64,000 nt of DNA from Streptomyces sp. MMBL 11-1 (GCF_028622875.1 NZ_CP117709.1:6327001-6391000); one strand, 5' to 3'; shown: positions 43,535-53,452, counted from the stretch's first letter. Program-made: numbers and translations. Notes: generated by a model not told the origin, from the letters alone.

Positions 43535-45514
43535 ATGCCTACTCTCAACGACGCCACCCGATCCCGCATCCTCCTCGGCGGCGACTACAACCCGGAGCAG
43601 TGGCCCGAGGAGATGTGGGCGGAGGACATGCGACTGATGAAGGAGGCCGAGGTCACCTCCGCCACCATCGGGGTGTTCTCCTGGGCGAAGATCGAACCCC
43701 GCCCGGGAGAACGCCACTTCGGCTGGCTCGACCGGATCGTGGACCTGCTGCACCAGCACGGCATAGGGGCCGTCCTCGCCACCCCCACCGCCGCACCGCC
43801 GGCGTGGATGGGATCCCTCCACCCCGAAACACTGCCGCGCGGCGAGGACGGATCCACCGTCTGGTACGGATCACGCCAGCACTTCTGCCCCAGCTCACCC
43901 GTCTACCGGGCCTACGCGACGGCCATCACGAAGGACCTCGCCGAGCGTTACGGCGACCACCCGGCCCTGCGCATGTGGCACATCAACAACGAGTACTGCA
44001 CCTTCTGCTGGTGCGACGAGACCGCACGGCACTTCCGCCGCTGGCTGCGCCGCGTGTACACCACGACCGACGCCCTGAACGAGGCCTGGGGCACCGCCTT
44101 CTGGAGCCAGCGCTACGACACGTGGGAGCAGGTCATCCCGCCGCGCAGGGCCCAGTACCTGCGCAACCCCGCCTGCACGCTCGACTTCAGACGGTTCACC
44201 TCCGACGCCCTCCTGGAGTGCTACACCGCCGAGCGCGACATCGTTGCCGCGCGCACCCCCCACATCCCCGTCACCACCAACTTCATGCCGTTCTGGACCG
44301 GCCAGGACGCATGGAGGTGGGCCCAGGAGGAGGACGTCGTCTCCGTCGACATCTACCCGGACCCCACCGACCCGCACGCCGGCCAGTACGGAGCCATGAT
44401 CCAGGACATGACCCGCTCCCAGGCCCGCGGACCGTGGATGGTGATGGAGCAGGCGGCGGGCGCGGTGAACTTCCGCGACGTCAACGTGCCCAAGCCCCGT
44501 GGACTGGGCCGGCTCTGGTCCCTCCAGGCCGTCGCCCGCGGCGCGGACGCCGTCTGCCACTTCCAGTGGAGGCAGTCGCGACAGGGAGCGGAGAAGTTCC
44601 ACTCGGCCATGGTCTCCCACGCCGGTGAACACGGCCGCGCCTACCAGGAGATCAAACAGATCGGTGCCGAACTGTCCCGGCTGGGAGAGCGCGTCGCCGG
44701 CACCCACGTCACCGCGGAGGTGGCGGTCCTCCACGACTGGAACTCCTGGTGGGCCGACGAACAGGAGGGCCGCCCCTCCTCCGAGGTGCACTACCCCACC
44801 GTCGTACGCGCCTGGCACCGCGCCCTGTGGGAGGCCGGGATCACCACCGACTTCGCCCACCCCGAACACGACCTGGACGCCTACCGCCTCATCGTCGTTC
44901 CGCACCTGTATCTGCTCACCGACGCCGCGGTGGACAACCTCGTCGCCCACGTACGCGGCGGCTCCACCCTCGTCTGCGGGTTCATGACCGGGGCCGCGGA
45001 CCAGGACGACCGTATCCGCCCCGGCGGCATGGACGAACGCCTGCGCGATCTGTTCGGTATCCGCCTCGTCCACGAATGGTGGCCGCTGCCGGCGGGCGAG
45101 AAGGTGGCATGCGAGGGCCGCGAGGGCCTGAACCCCTTCGAGGGAACCCTCTGGGCGGAGGAACTGGAACGGTCCGCGGCCGAGACCGTCGCCACCTACC
45201 GAAGTGGTGAGCTCGTCGGCATGCCCGCCGTGCTGCGCCACGGGCGTGCCTGGTACGTCTCCACGCTGCCCGAGCCGACCGCCCTGCGCGAACTGCTCGC
45301 CCACGTGGCGTGCGGGGCGGGTGTCCGCCCCGTCCTGGAGAACCGGCCACCCGGCCTCGAAGCGATCCGCCGCGGTGACGTGCTCTTCCTGCTCAACCAC
45401 GCCCCCGGGCCGATCGACGTCGACGTACCGGGCCCGTGCCGGGACCTGATCACGGGCGACCGGGTGGACGGTTCCGTGCGCCTGGAGCGCCACGGCGTGG
45501 CGGTCCTGGCGTGA
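43535..45514 (+). CDS. Cytoplasmic GH42 beta-galactosidase
   Basis: 659 residues, no signal peptide. It opens with GGDYNPEQWP, the GH42 fingerprint. The acid/base is E153 in HINNEY and the nucleophile E305 in MVMEQAAG. A Cys-rich stretch (CTFCWC) beside the active site matches the GH42 zinc cluster region. The domain order TIM barrel, trimerisation domain (from about 400) and C-terminal beta domain is complete. It should remove beta-1,2-galactose from xyloglucan side chains. The stop overlaps the GH95 start (GTGA). Confidence 0.92.
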   Translation: MPTLNDATRSRILLGGDYNPEQWPEEMWAEDMRLMKEAEVTSATIGVFSWAKIEPRPGERHFGWLDRIVDLLHQHGIGAVLATPTAAPPAWMGSLHPETLPRGEDGSTVWYGSRQHFCPSSPVYRAYATAITKDLAERYGDHPALRMWHINNEYCTFCWCDETARHFRRWLRRVYTTTDALNEAWGTAFWSQRYDTWEQVIPPRRAQYLRNPACTLDFRRFTSDALLECYTAERDIVAARTPHIPVTTNFMPFWTGQDAWRWAQEEDVVSVDIYPDPTDPHAGQYGAMIQDMTRSQARGPWMVMEQAAGAVNFRDVNVPKPRGLGRLWSLQAVARGADAVCHFQWRQSRQGAEKFHSAMVSHAGEHGRAYQEIKQIGAELSRLGERVAGTHVTAEVAVLHDWNSWWADEQEGRPSSEVHYPTVVRAWHRALWEAGITTDFAHPEHDLDAYRLIVVPHLYLLTDAAVDNLVAHVRGGSTLVCGFMTGAADQDDRIRPGGMDERLRDLFGIRLVHEWWPLPAGEKVACEGREGLNPFEGTLWAEELERSAAETVATYRSGELVGMPAVLRHGRAWYVSTLPEPTALRELLAHVACGAGVRPVLENRPPGLEAIRRGDVLFLLNHAPGPIDVDVPGPCRDLITGDRVDGSVRLERHGVAVLA

Positions 45515-47793
45515 GACACGGGACGTGGGAGCCGCGGCCCGCCGGACGGTGGGAGGACGCCTTCCTCAGCGGCAACGGCCGGCACGGCGCCATGGTGTTC
45601 GGAGACCCGGCCGACGAACGCGTCGTCGTGAACCACCACACCCTGGTCCGCCCCAACGGCAGCGAAGCGCTCGGCCCCCCGGCGCTCGCCGCCGGACTCC
45701 CCGCTCTGCGGGCAGCCCTGCTGGCAGGCGACACCCGAGCGGCGGAGGAGTTCGGCGCCGGACACCCGCACGTGTGGGTGCAGCCCTTCCACCCCGCCTT
45801 CCAGGTCCGCGTACGAGGCGGGGGCGCGGCGGGGGGACCGGGATACCGCAGGCAGGTGGACTTCACCAGCGGGCAGGTGAGCGCCAGCGACGACGGCTGG
45901 CGCAGTGACCTCTTCGTCTCACGCACCGACGACGTGATCGTCCACCGGGTGTCCGGCGGGCCCGGCGCGCTGAGTGCCGAGGTCCGCCTCGACGAGCGCC
46001 TGCCCGGGCTGCCCGACGGGCTGCGCTTCTCCCGCTCGGTCGTGTGCGAGAAGAACGGGCACCCGGCCACCAGGGCGGTACTGAGCCTGCGCACCGAGTA
46101 CGGGAACGGACGGACCGCCTTCACGGGGACCACCCTGGTGGTCGTCCCCGACGGCCGGGCGGACGCGGCCGGTGACCTGCTGCGGGTCACCGGAGCCTCC
46201 GCGATCCTGCTGCTGACCCGGGTGGAGCGGCACCCTGCCGACAGCGACCCCGGCCCCGCGCACCGCCGCGCGCTGGACGCCCTGCTCGAAGCCGACCAGG
46301 TCAGCGTGGCCGAGGGCGTCCCACCCCGCCCGGACGCGCGCGATGCCGTCGACCTGGCGTACGCACGGCTCCTGGCCGGACACCTGCCCGCTCACCGTGG
46401 TGCCTACCTCCGTGCCGGACTCACCCTCACGACGGACCCGGCGGAGAGAGAACTGCCGGGCACCGCGCTGCTGCGCCGTCCGGACAGCCCGGCACTTCTC
46501 GAACGCCTCTTCGCGGCGGGCCGCTACCACCTCCTGTCGTCCAGCGGCATGCTGCCGCCGCGCCTCACCGGCCTCTGGACGGGCGACTGGAACACCGCCT
46601 GGTCCGGCGCCTTCACCACCAACGCCAACCTCAACCTGCAGGTGGCGTCCGCCGCCGCCGGGGCGCTGCCCGAGGTGTCCCGGGCCCACGCGGAACTCGT
46701 ACGCGGTCAACTGGCCGACTGGCGCGACAACGCCCGTGAAATCTTCGGCGCACGCGGCGTCGTCGCGCCCTCCCACACCGACGGGGAGAGCGGCCACACC
46801 CGGCACTTCGAACGCGCCTACCCCCTGCACCTGTGGACCGCGGGCGCCGACTGGCTGCTCCACCCCCTGGTCGACGAAGCCCTCACCGGCGGCCGGCCGC
46901 CCGACCCCTGGCTCCCTTCCGCGCTGGTCGAAGTTGCCGAGTTCTACGATGACTTCCTGGTCAGCCGCGGCCCCGACGCCCCCGTGGCGGTGGTCCCCTC
47001 GTACTCGCCCGAGAACCGCCCCGCCAACGCGAGCTGGGGCACCGTCGACGCCACGATGGACATCGCCGCCGCCCGCCACGCCCTGACCACCGCCGCCGAC
47101 TTCCGGCCCGGCCATCCCCGCGCCCCGCACTGGCGAGCCCTCGCCGCCAGGCTTGCTCCGTACCGGGTCAACGAGGACGGAGCGCTGGCCGAATGGGCCG
47201 GTCCCGAGCTGGCGGACACCTACGACCACCGGCACATCAGCCACCTCTACCCGGTGTGGCCGCTCGACGAGATCAACCCCCACGACACGCCCGCCCTGGC
47301 GGCGGCCGCCCACCGCGCTCTCGAACTGCGCGGCACCGAGAACGACTCGGCGCACGGCCGCCTGCACACCGCCCTCGTCGCCGCTCGGCTGCGCGACGGG
47401 GAACTGGCGGGCCGAGCACTCCGCCACGTGCTGCACGGCGACTACTTCCACGACTCACTCATGAGCGCCCACTACCCGGGGCGGGACGTGTACAACGCGG
47501 ACGCCGCGCACGCCCTGCCCGCGGTGCTCATCGAGTGCCTGGTCCAGTCGTCCCCCGGCCGGCTGGTGCTGCTGCCCGCCGTGCCGCGCGCGTGCGCCGA
47601 GGGCACCTTGCGGGGCATCCGAACGCGCTTCGGGGCCCGACTCGACCTGCGGTGGTCCGAAGGGCACGCCACCGCCGTGCTGTGGCCGTCGAGCGACTGC
47701 ACGATCGAGGTGGTCGCGGGAGGCGGAGCCCCCTTCCCACTGACCCTCGTCGCCGGCGAGAGGCACACGCTCTCCCTCCCCGGCGGGAGATGA
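45511..47793 (+). CDS. Cytoplasmic GH95 alpha-L-fucosidase
   Basis: 760 residues, no signal peptide. Opens with the GH95 N-terminal motif RWEDAFLSGNGRHGAMVFG. The active-site segment NANLNLQ gives N371 and N373, corresponding to the Asn pair of Bifidobacterium AfcA; SPEN near E501 fits the catalytic acid, and RHISHLYP follows. GH95 hydrolyses alpha-1,2-fucose on galactose, the linkage found in fucosylated xyloglucan. It is translationally coupled to the GH42 gene, so fucose removal and galactose removal are made together. GTG 45511 is the only start compatible with the overlap. Confidence 0.9.
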   Translation: MRHGTWEPRPAGRWEDAFLSGNGRHGAMVFGDPADERVVVNHHTLVRPNGSEALGPPALAAGLPALRAALLAGDTRAAEEFGAGHPHVWVQPFHPAFQVRVRGGGAAGGPGYRRQVDFTSGQVSASDDGWRSDLFVSRTDDVIVHRVSGGPGALSAEVRLDERLPGLPDGLRFSRSVVCEKNGHPATRAVLSLRTEYGNGRTAFTGTTLVVVPDGRADAAGDLLRVTGASAILLLTRVERHPADSDPGPAHRRALDALLEADQVSVAEGVPPRPDARDAVDLAYARLLAGHLPAHRGAYLRAGLTLTTDPAERELPGTALLRRPDSPALLERLFAAGRYHLLSSSGMLPPRLTGLWTGDWNTAWSGAFTTNANLNLQVASAAAGALPEVSRAHAELVRGQLADWRDNAREIFGARGVVAPSHTDGESGHTRHFERAYPLHLWTAGADWLLHPLVDEALTGGRPPDPWLPSALVEVAEFYDDFLVSRGPDAPVAVVPSYSPENRPANASWGTVDATMDIAAARHALTTAADFRPGHPRAPHWRALAARLAPYRVNEDGALAEWAGPELADTYDHRHISHLYPVWPLDEINPHDTPALAAAAHRALELRGTENDSAHGRLHTALVAARLRDGELAGRALRHVLHGDYFHDSLMSAHYPGRDVYNADAAHALPAVLIECLVQSSPGRLVLLPAVPRACAEGTLRGIRTRFGARLDLRWSEGHATAVLWPSSDCTIEVVAGGGAPFPLTLVAGERHTLSLPGGR

Positions 47794-47845
47794 CCCCGCC
47801 CCGGGGGAGCAGCCCCACGCACCCCACCGCGTACCGGTTCGGCGA

Positions 47846-47875
47846 GCACCGTCCCCGGCACCCTCGCGACGGTGC
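47846..47875. terminator. Hairpin between GH95 and lacI
   Basis: Stem GCACCGTC / GACGGTGC (8 pairs) with a 14-base loop between convergent stops. Confidence 0.55.
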
Positions 47876-47954
47876 CCACCCCGTCGGCCGCCGTCGCTCC
47901 GACGCCGTCCCCGCCACCCGCCGCCGCACCCCGGCCACCGGGCGACCGCGCCCG

Positions 47955-48968
47955 TCATCCCCTGACGGGCGCCGCCCCGCTGCTCGCGCGGACCACGAGT
48001 TCCGGCTCGAGAAGGACGACCTCGTCGTCGGCCTCCCCCTCGATCTTGGCGATGAGGCGGTCGACGGCCTGACGTGCCATCTCCCGCGCGGGGATGGTGA
48101 CGGAGGTCAGCCGGACCGAGCCCTGGAGGGCGACCTGCTCGGGGCAGACGGCGACGACCGAGATGTCCTCGGGCACCGCCCGCCTGTTCTGGCGCAACAG
48201 GCTGAGCAGCGGCTCCACCGCCTGCTCGTTGTGCACGACGAAGCCCGTGACCTCGGGGCGTTCGGTGAAGATCTGCCCGACGGCGCTCGCCATCGAGGCG
48301 TACGTGCCCTCGCACGGACGGTGCAGCACACGCAGCCCGAGCCGGTGCGCGCGGGCGCGCAGGCCGTCGATCGTACGCTCCGCGAAGCCGGCCTTCCGCT
48401 CGTACACGGCCGGAGCCTCGCCGATCACCGCGATCTCCCGGTGCCCCAACTCGGCCAGGTGCTCCACACACAGGGCGCCGGCCTCGGTGAAGTCCAGGTC
48501 GACGCAGGTGAAACCGGTGGTCTGGGAGGGCAGACCGATGAGCACCGCGGGCCGTCCGCTCTCACGCAGCACGGGGAGCCGGGCGTCGTCCAGTTCCACG
48601 TCCATCAGGATGATGGCGTCCACCAGGCCGCTGGCGACCACGCGGCGCACGGCGGTGGGCCCCTCTTCGCCGGTGAGCATCAGAACGTCGAAGCCGTGCT
48701 CCCGGGCGTTGGTGGCGACGGCGATGGCGATCTCCATCATCACCGGGACGTACATGTCCGTGCGCAACGGCATCATCAGCGCGATGATGTTGGACCTGCT
48801 GCTCGCCAGTGCTCTGGCTCCCGCGTTGGGGTGGTAGCCCAGTTCCGTGATGCTGCGTTCCACCCGGCGCTTGGTGACCTCGGAGATGGTTCGCTTGCCA
48901 CTGAGGACATAGCTGACCGTGCTGGCGGAAACTCCGGCATGCTGCGCCACGTCGGCAAGGGTGACCAT
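47955..48968 (-). CDS. LacI-family regulator of the xyloglucan locus
   Basis: 337 residues. The HTH reads TLADVAQHAGVSASTVSYVL (3-22) with the LacI hinge helix ALAS, then a periplasmic-binding-like effector domain. An operator at 48985-48998 lies only 17 bases before the start and a second at 49074-49087, so it is probably autoregulated. The same palindrome lies before the GH31 gene and between GH3 and the transporter operon. Effector probably a xyloglucan-derived sugar (inference). ATG 48968; GTG or ATG alternatives are not obvious. Confidence 0.9.
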   Translation of the reverse strand: MVTLADVAQHAGVSASTVSYVLSGKRTISEVTKRRVERSITELGYHPNAGARALASSRSNIIALMMPLRTDMYVPVMMEIAIAVATNAREHGFDVLMLTGEEGPTAVRRVVASGLVDAIILMDVELDDARLPVLRESGRPAVLIGLPSQTTGFTCVDLDFTEAGALCVEHLAELGHREIAVIGEAPAVYERKAGFAERTIDGLRARAHRLGLRVLHRPCEGTYASMASAVGQIFTERPEVTGFVVHNEQAVEPLLSLLRQNRRAVPEDISVVAVCPEQVALQGSVRLTSVTIPAREMARQAVDRLIAKIEGEADDEVVLLEPELVVRASSGAAPVRG

Positions 48969-48984
48969 CGGGATCTCCAGGATT

Positions 48985-48998
48985 GGGAAGCGCTTCGA
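48985..48998. promoter_or_regulatory. Xyloglucan LacI operator 5 (autoregulatory)
   Basis: GGGAAGCGCTTCGA, two mismatches from the consensus palindrome at its first bases, immediately upstream of lacI. Confidence 0.65.
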
Positions 48999-49073
48999 CC
49001 GTGCACTTGTCGCTTAAAGTGCAGGTTGTCAGAACAGTAATCCGGCCCGAGGGGTGCTGTCCAGAGCATGGAG

Positions 49074-49087
49074 TCGAAGCGCTTCGA
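49074..49087. promoter_or_regulatory. Xyloglucan LacI operator 6
   Basis: TCGAAGCGCTTCGA, perfect, 89 bases from operator 5. It lies beyond the LPMO 3' end, so it most likely serves lacI. Confidence 0.7.
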
Positions 49088-49134
49088 CGCTGCTGGAGCC
49101 TTTCGGCGCTGACGCGTGCGGATGCCCACGCACA

Positions 49135-49173
49135 ACAGCGCCGGCTCCCGCGCGATGCGGGAACCGGCGCTGT
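49135..49173. terminator. LPMO gene terminator
   Basis: ACAGCGCCGG pairs with CCGGCGCTGT and an inner TCCCGC/GCGGGA extends the stem with one mismatch. It lies just past the LPMO stop on the minus strand. Confidence 0.65.
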
Positions 49174-49186
49174 CGTGCGGGGGCGG

Positions 49187-50281
49187 CTACGGGGTGACGC
49201 AGCCGATCGAACCGACCGGGAAGTCGTTGCCGGTCGAGGTCGCGGTGAAGCCGAAGGTGGTGCTGCCCTCCGGTGCGATGGTGCGGTTGTGGTCGAGGTT
49301 CCTGACCGTCAGCGTCCCGTCGGGCGCCGTGGTCAGCGCACCGTTCCACACGCTGCTGACCCTGGAGCCGACGCCGGGCATCCACCGCACGGCCCAGCCC
49401 TCACGCGGTGTCGTGCCGTGGTTCATGACTTCGACGGAACCCTGGAAGCCGCCGTTCCAGGAGTTGGTCACGTTGTAGACGGCCATGCACCCGGTGTGCG
49501 GGTCGGTGGGGGTCGGAGTGGGTGTCGGGGTCGGAGTGGGCGTCGGCTGGGGAGTGCCGCCCGAGCCGCGGATGCCGGTCACCTCGCCGTTGCCGCCGTC
49601 GAAGACGATGTCGGAGCAGGAGAAGAAGTTCTCCTGGCTGTCCGAGCGCACCCACTGGATGAACATGACGGCGTCACCCGAGCGGCCCGAGGGCAGGTCC
49701 AGGTCCCAGTAGTAGTGACCGCCGTCCGTGCCCGCCCCGCCCGTCTGCGGCGGATCGGTGACCGTCCCGATCAGCTCCAGGTCGTCCCAGCCCAGCGCGG
49801 TGCTGGGCGAGTAGCCGGGCTTGGACAGGTAGACCCGGAAGGAGCCCGGGTGTGCCGCCCAGTTGCTGTGCTTGACCTGGATGGTCGCCCCGGACGTCAG
49901 ATGCGTCCGGGGCCAGTCGGAGCGAGGGGCGTTGTAACCGGTGAAGTTGTACGGCGACCGGTCGCCGGCACTGCACAGCTTCCCGTCCGGGACGTACCCC
50001 TCCCCCCGTCCGCCCGCGTTGGAGTCGAGCACGGCGAACCAGTTGTACAGCGCGGTCGCGCCGCTCTCGGCGAGCGCGGCCTTGCACGCCGGGTTGGTCG
50101 GGTCCAGGGCGCCGGTGCCGGTCCTGGCGTCCAGCATGCAGAGGTAGGTACGCGATCCCGGTGTCATCGTGACGCCGTGCGCCTCCGCGTCGGTCTGGCC
50201 CATCAAGGTCAGGCCGATTCCGCCGAGCAGCGTCGCGAGCACCGCCGCCAGGGAGGTGAACAGCTTCTTGCGTCGGGCCAT
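49187..50281 (-). CDS. Secreted AA10 lytic polysaccharide monooxygenase with CBM2
   Basis: 364 residues. The signal peptide ends AEA|HGVTM, leaving His35 as the mature N-terminal copper ligand of an AA10 LPMO. The catalytic domain (35-about 230) contains HSNWAAHPG with the second His and DLDLPSGRSGDAVMFIQWVR near its end. A Pro-Thr linker (TPTP repeats) joins a C-terminal CBM2 (CMAVYNVTNSWNGGFQ, about 263-364). This is the layout of cellulose-active CelS2-like enzymes. It oxidatively cuts crystalline cellulose. ATG 50281 follows AGGAGA. Two CebR boxes lie in the divergent promoter shared with GH9. Confidence 0.93.
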   Translation of the reverse strand: MARRKKLFTSLAAVLATLLGGIGLTLMGQTDAEAHGVTMTPGSRTYLCMLDARTGTGALDPTNPACKAALAESGATALYNWFAVLDSNAGGRGEGYVPDGKLCSAGDRSPYNFTGYNAPRSDWPRTHLTSGATIQVKHSNWAAHPGSFRVYLSKPGYSPSTALGWDDLELIGTVTDPPQTGGAGTDGGHYYWDLDLPSGRSGDAVMFIQWVRSDSQENFFSCSDIVFDGGNGEVTGIRGSGGTPQPTPTPTPTPTPTPTDPHTGCMAVYNVTNSWNGGFQGSVEVMNHGTTPREGWAVRWMPGVGSRVSSVWNGALTTAPDGTLTVRNLDHNRTIAPEGSTTFGFTATSTGNDFPVGSIGCVTP

Positions 50282-50525
50282 GAGGTCTCCTGTGCCTGTG
50301 TGGGGATGGTCTTCCGGTCGTGTTCTCTCCTGCCGCCGCCGTCGGGCGAGGAGTGTGGGGGGCGCCTGCATCAGGAGGGCGCCGACAGGGGGACGAGCGG
50401 GCTGCGCGTGCTGCTGGGGGTGCGGTGACGCTCGCATGCGGGGCCTCTCCGGGAGGGGGACCGGATGGGGCGATCACGGGATCGGGAGCGCCCGGCCATG
50501 CCGTGCCGTGCCCGGCCATGTGGGC

Positions 50526-50539
50526 TGGGAGCGCTCCCA
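50526..50539. promoter_or_regulatory. CebR box 1
   Basis: TGGGAGCGCTCCCA, the exact Streptomyces CebR operator for cellobiose-induced cellulase genes. Confidence 0.85.
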
Positions 50540-50641
50540 TCCGTTGGTCCTACGGACTGTAAGAGTGTTGCTGTGTTCCTGACAACCCATCGCGACGAAT
50601 CCTGTCCAACCGCTTGACGGCGCGCCTCGCGACCCCGATTT

Positions 50642-50655
50642 TGGGAGCGCTCCCA
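50642..50655. promoter_or_regulatory. CebR box 2
   Basis: TGGGAGCGCTCCCA, the second perfect copy, 116 bases from box 1 and 80 before the GH9 start. Confidence 0.85.
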
Positions 50656-50735
50656 CTCTTGCCCGCACTCTGCCGGACGTCATCCGGTGCCCCCGTCCCC
50701 GTGTGCCCTTCCCCCCCTCCCGTAAGGACTTCGGT

Positions 50736-53405
50736 GTGCCGCGACATCAGCCACTCGTCACCCGCCCGTCCCGTACGCCCCGCCGACCGGGCCGCTCCAG
50801 ACGCGTCAGCGTGCTGGCGGGCGCCGCAGCCGCCGTCGGACTGCTGGCCGGCACTCTCGCCGCACCCGCCGGCGCGGCCCAACCCGTCAACGAGCCGTCC
50901 GAGCCCCCCGAGATCATCGTCAACGGGGACTTCTCCGCGGGCACCGCTCCCTGGTGGTCGACGGACAACAGTCCCGTCGCCGTCTCGGACGGACGGCTCT
51001 GTGCCGACGTCCCCGGGGGCACGGCCAACGCGTGGGACGCCATCGTCGGGCAGAACGGGCTCGCCCTCACCGCCGGCGAGGGATACACCCTGAGCTACAC
51101 GGCGACGTCCACCGTGCCGGTCACCATCCGCACCAACGTGCAGATGGCGACCGAACCGTGGACCACGGAACTCGCCACAGCGCAGCCGGTCGGGGCGACC
51201 GCCGAACGCGTCACGGAGACCTTCACGGCCGGAGCCGACCACGACGCGGCGCAGCTCGCCTTCCAGATCGGGGGCAGCGCCGAGGCCCTCACCTTCTGCG
51301 TCGACGACGTGTCGCTGCGCGGCGGGACCGCGCCGCCGCCGTACGAACCGGACACCGGCTCCCCGGTCCGGGTCAACCAGGTCGGGTACCTCACCCACGG
51401 ACCCAAGGCCGGCACCGTCGTCACCGACGGGACCGACCCGCTGCCCTGGACACTCGAATCGGCCGACGGGACACGCGTGGCCGGCGGCACCACCACTCCG
51501 GCGGGCGTGGACACCGCCTCGCGGCACAACGTCCACACCTTCGACTTCAGCGCCGTGACGACCGCGGGGGAGGGGTACACGGTCACGGTCGCGGGCGAGA
51601 GGAGCGAGCCGTTCGCCATCGGCGACGACCTCTACGCGTCGCTGCGCACCGACGCGCTCGCGTACTTCTACCACAACCGCAGCGGCATCGAGATCGACGC
51701 GGACATCGTGGGCGAGCAGTACGCGCGACCGGCCGGCCATGTGGGCGTGAGCCCCAACCAGGGCGACAACGACGTGCCCTGCCAGCCGGGCGTGTGCGAC
51801 TACCGTCTCGACGCGGCCGGGGGCTGGTACGACGCCGGCGACCACGGCAAGTACGTGGTCAACGGGGGTATATCGGTGGCCCAGTTGATGTCCACGTTCG
51901 AACGGACCCTGTACGAGGAGACCGCCGACGCCGCGCCGCTCGGCGACGGCGAGCTGCGGCTGCCCGAGCACGGGAACGCCACCCCCGACATCCTCGACGA
52001 GGCCCGCTGGGAGCTGGAGTTCCTCATGCGGATGCAGGTGCCCGCGGGGGAGCCGCTCGCCGGCATGGCCCACCACAAGCTGCACGACAAGGCGTGGACC
52101 GGACTGCCGCTCCGGCCGGACCGTGACCCCCAGCCCCGGGAACTGCATCCGCCGACCACGGCGGCCACCCTCAACCTGGCGGCCACCGCCGCCCAGTGCG
52201 CCCGTCTCTTCCAGGTCTACGACGCGGACTTCGCGGCGCGGTGCCGGTCGGCCGCGCGGTCCGCGTGGACAGCGGCCAAGGCCCACCCGGACATCCTCGC
52301 CGATCCGCAGGACGCCACGGGCGGCGGCGCCTACAACGACGACGACGTGCGGGACGAGTTCTACTGGGCGGCGGCGGAACTGTTCCTCACCACCGGTGAG
52401 GACGGCTACCGCCAGGAAGTCCTCCGCTCCCCGCTGCACGGTGACACCGACGCGGTCTTCCCCCGCGGCGGCTTGTCCTGGGGCTCGGTCGCCGGGCTCG
52501 GCGCCCTGAACCTCGCGCGGGTGCCGGGCAAGCTGTCCGCCGATCAGCTCGCCGTCGTGCGCGGCATGGTGACCGAAGCCGCCGACGGATACGCGGCCGA
52601 CTCGGCGGCGGCCGCGTACGGCCTTCCGTACGCCCCCGACGACGGACACTACGTATGGGGCTCGAACAGCCAGGTCGCCAACAACATGGTCGTCCTGGGC
52701 TCCGCCCACGACCTGACCGGCAGGGCCGTCTACCGTGACGCCGTCCTGCGCGGACTCGACTACCTGCTGGGCCGCAACGCGCTGAACCAGTCCTACGTCA
52801 CCGGGTACGGCGAGCGGGACTCGCGCAACCAGCACCACCGGTTCTGGGCCAACCAGCTCGACCCGGCCCTGCCGAACCCCGCACCGGGATCCCTGGCCGG
52901 CGGTCCGAACGCCTCCATCGAGGACCCCGTCGCGCAGGCCAAGCTGAAGGGCTGCGCACCGGCGATGTGCTACATCGACGACATCGAGTCCTGGGCCACG
53001 AACGAGATCACCATCAACTGGAACGCCCCGCTCGCCTGGGTCGCGTCCTACGTGGACGATCTGGGCGGCGGTGAGCCCGTGCCGACGCGGTGCGAGGTGA
53101 CGTACACCTCGCAGCGCTGGAGCGACGGCTTCACCACCCACGTCGCGCTGAAGAACACCGGCGACCGCCCCGTCCAGCCCTGGCGGCTCGACTGGACGTT
53201 CGCCGACCGGCAGCAGGTGACCGACGCCTGGGGCGCCGACATCGGGCAGGACGGGCCCCGGGTCACCGCAGGGGCCCTGGACTGGAACGCCACTCTCGCG
53301 CCCGGCGGCACCGTGCGGTTCGGCTTCAACGGCCGGCCCACCGGCCTCGTGCACGACCCCCGGGTCTTCCGGCTGAACGGCCAGGCCTGCGGGACGACAT
53401 CGTGA
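50736..53405 (+). CDS. Secreted GH9 cellulase (CBM4/9-Ig-GH9-CBM2)
   Basis: 889 residues. A long n-region precedes the signal peptide (cleavage near AGAAQ, about 56). Residues about 65-195 form a CBM4_9 ([12 protein letters not shown] start), followed by the CelD_N-like Ig domain ([18 protein letters not shown]) and the GH9 catalytic domain with base pair D366/D369 ([10 protein letters not shown]) and acid E757 (NEITINWN). [10 protein letters not shown] is another GH9 signature. A C-terminal CBM2 ([14 protein letters not shown]) ends the protein. This matches processive GH9 enzymes. GTG 50736 follows CGTAAGGAC. The CebR boxes imply cellobiose induction. Confidence 0.92.
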   Translation: MPRHQPLVTRPSRTPRRPGRSRRVSVLAGAAAAVGLLAGTLAAPAGAAQPVNEPSEPPEIIVNGDFSAGTAPWWSTDNSPVAVSDGRLCADVPGGTANAWDAIVGQNGLALTAGEGYTLSYTATSTVPVTIRTNVQMATEPWTTELATAQPVGATAERVTETFTAGADHDAAQLAFQIGGSAEALTFCVDDVSLRGGTAPPPYEPDTGSPVRVNQVGYLTHGPKAGTVVTDGTDPLPWTLESADGTRVAGGTTTPAGVDTASRHNVHTFDFSAVTTAGEGYTVTVAGERSEPFAIGDDLYASLRTDALAYFYHNRSGIEIDADIVGEQYARPAGHVGVSPNQGDNDVPCQPGVCDYRLDAAGGWYDAGDHGKYVVNGGISVAQLMSTFERTLYEETADAAPLGDGELRLPEHGNATPDILDEARWELEFLMRMQVPAGEPLAGMAHHKLHDKAWTGLPLRPDRDPQPRELHPPTTAATLNLAATAAQCARLFQVYDADFAARCRSAARSAWTAAKAHPDILADPQDATGGGAYNDDDVRDEFYWAAAELFLTTGEDGYRQEVLRSPLHGDTDAVFPRGGLSWGSVAGLGALNLARVPGKLSADQLAVVRGMVTEAADGYAADSAAAAYGLPYAPDDGHYVWGSNSQVANNMVVLGSAHDLTGRAVYRDAVLRGLDYLLGRNALNQSYVTGYGERDSRNQHHRFWANQLDPALPNPAPGSLAGGPNASIEDPVAQAKLKGCAPAMCYIDDIESWATNEITINWNAPLAWVASYVDDLGGGEPVPTRCEVTYTSQRWSDGFTTHVALKNTGDRPVQPWRLDWTFADRQQVTDAWGADIGQDGPRVTAGALDWNATLAPGGTVRFGFNGRPTGLVHDPRVFRLNGQACGTTS

Positions 53406-53452
53406 CGACGAGCGGCCGGCCCGTCCTGCCGCGTCATAGGAGGAGAAACGCT

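Larger units (their letters stand above)
50282..50735. other. Divergent LPMO-GH9 control region
   Basis: 454 bases without a gene; two perfect CebR boxes (50526-50539 and 50642-50655) lie towards the GH9 side. Nothing else noted. Confidence 0.65.

Noticed and set aside
49500..49555. Short GTCGGAGTGGGTGTCGGGGT-like repeats as a possible CRISPR or minisatellite
   Set aside because: They encode the Pro-Thr linker of the LPMO; no spacers.
50550..53354. Minus-strand open frame of 934 codons opposite GH9
   Set aside because: It is antisense to all GH9 and CBM motifs and crosses the CebR boxes; no own features.
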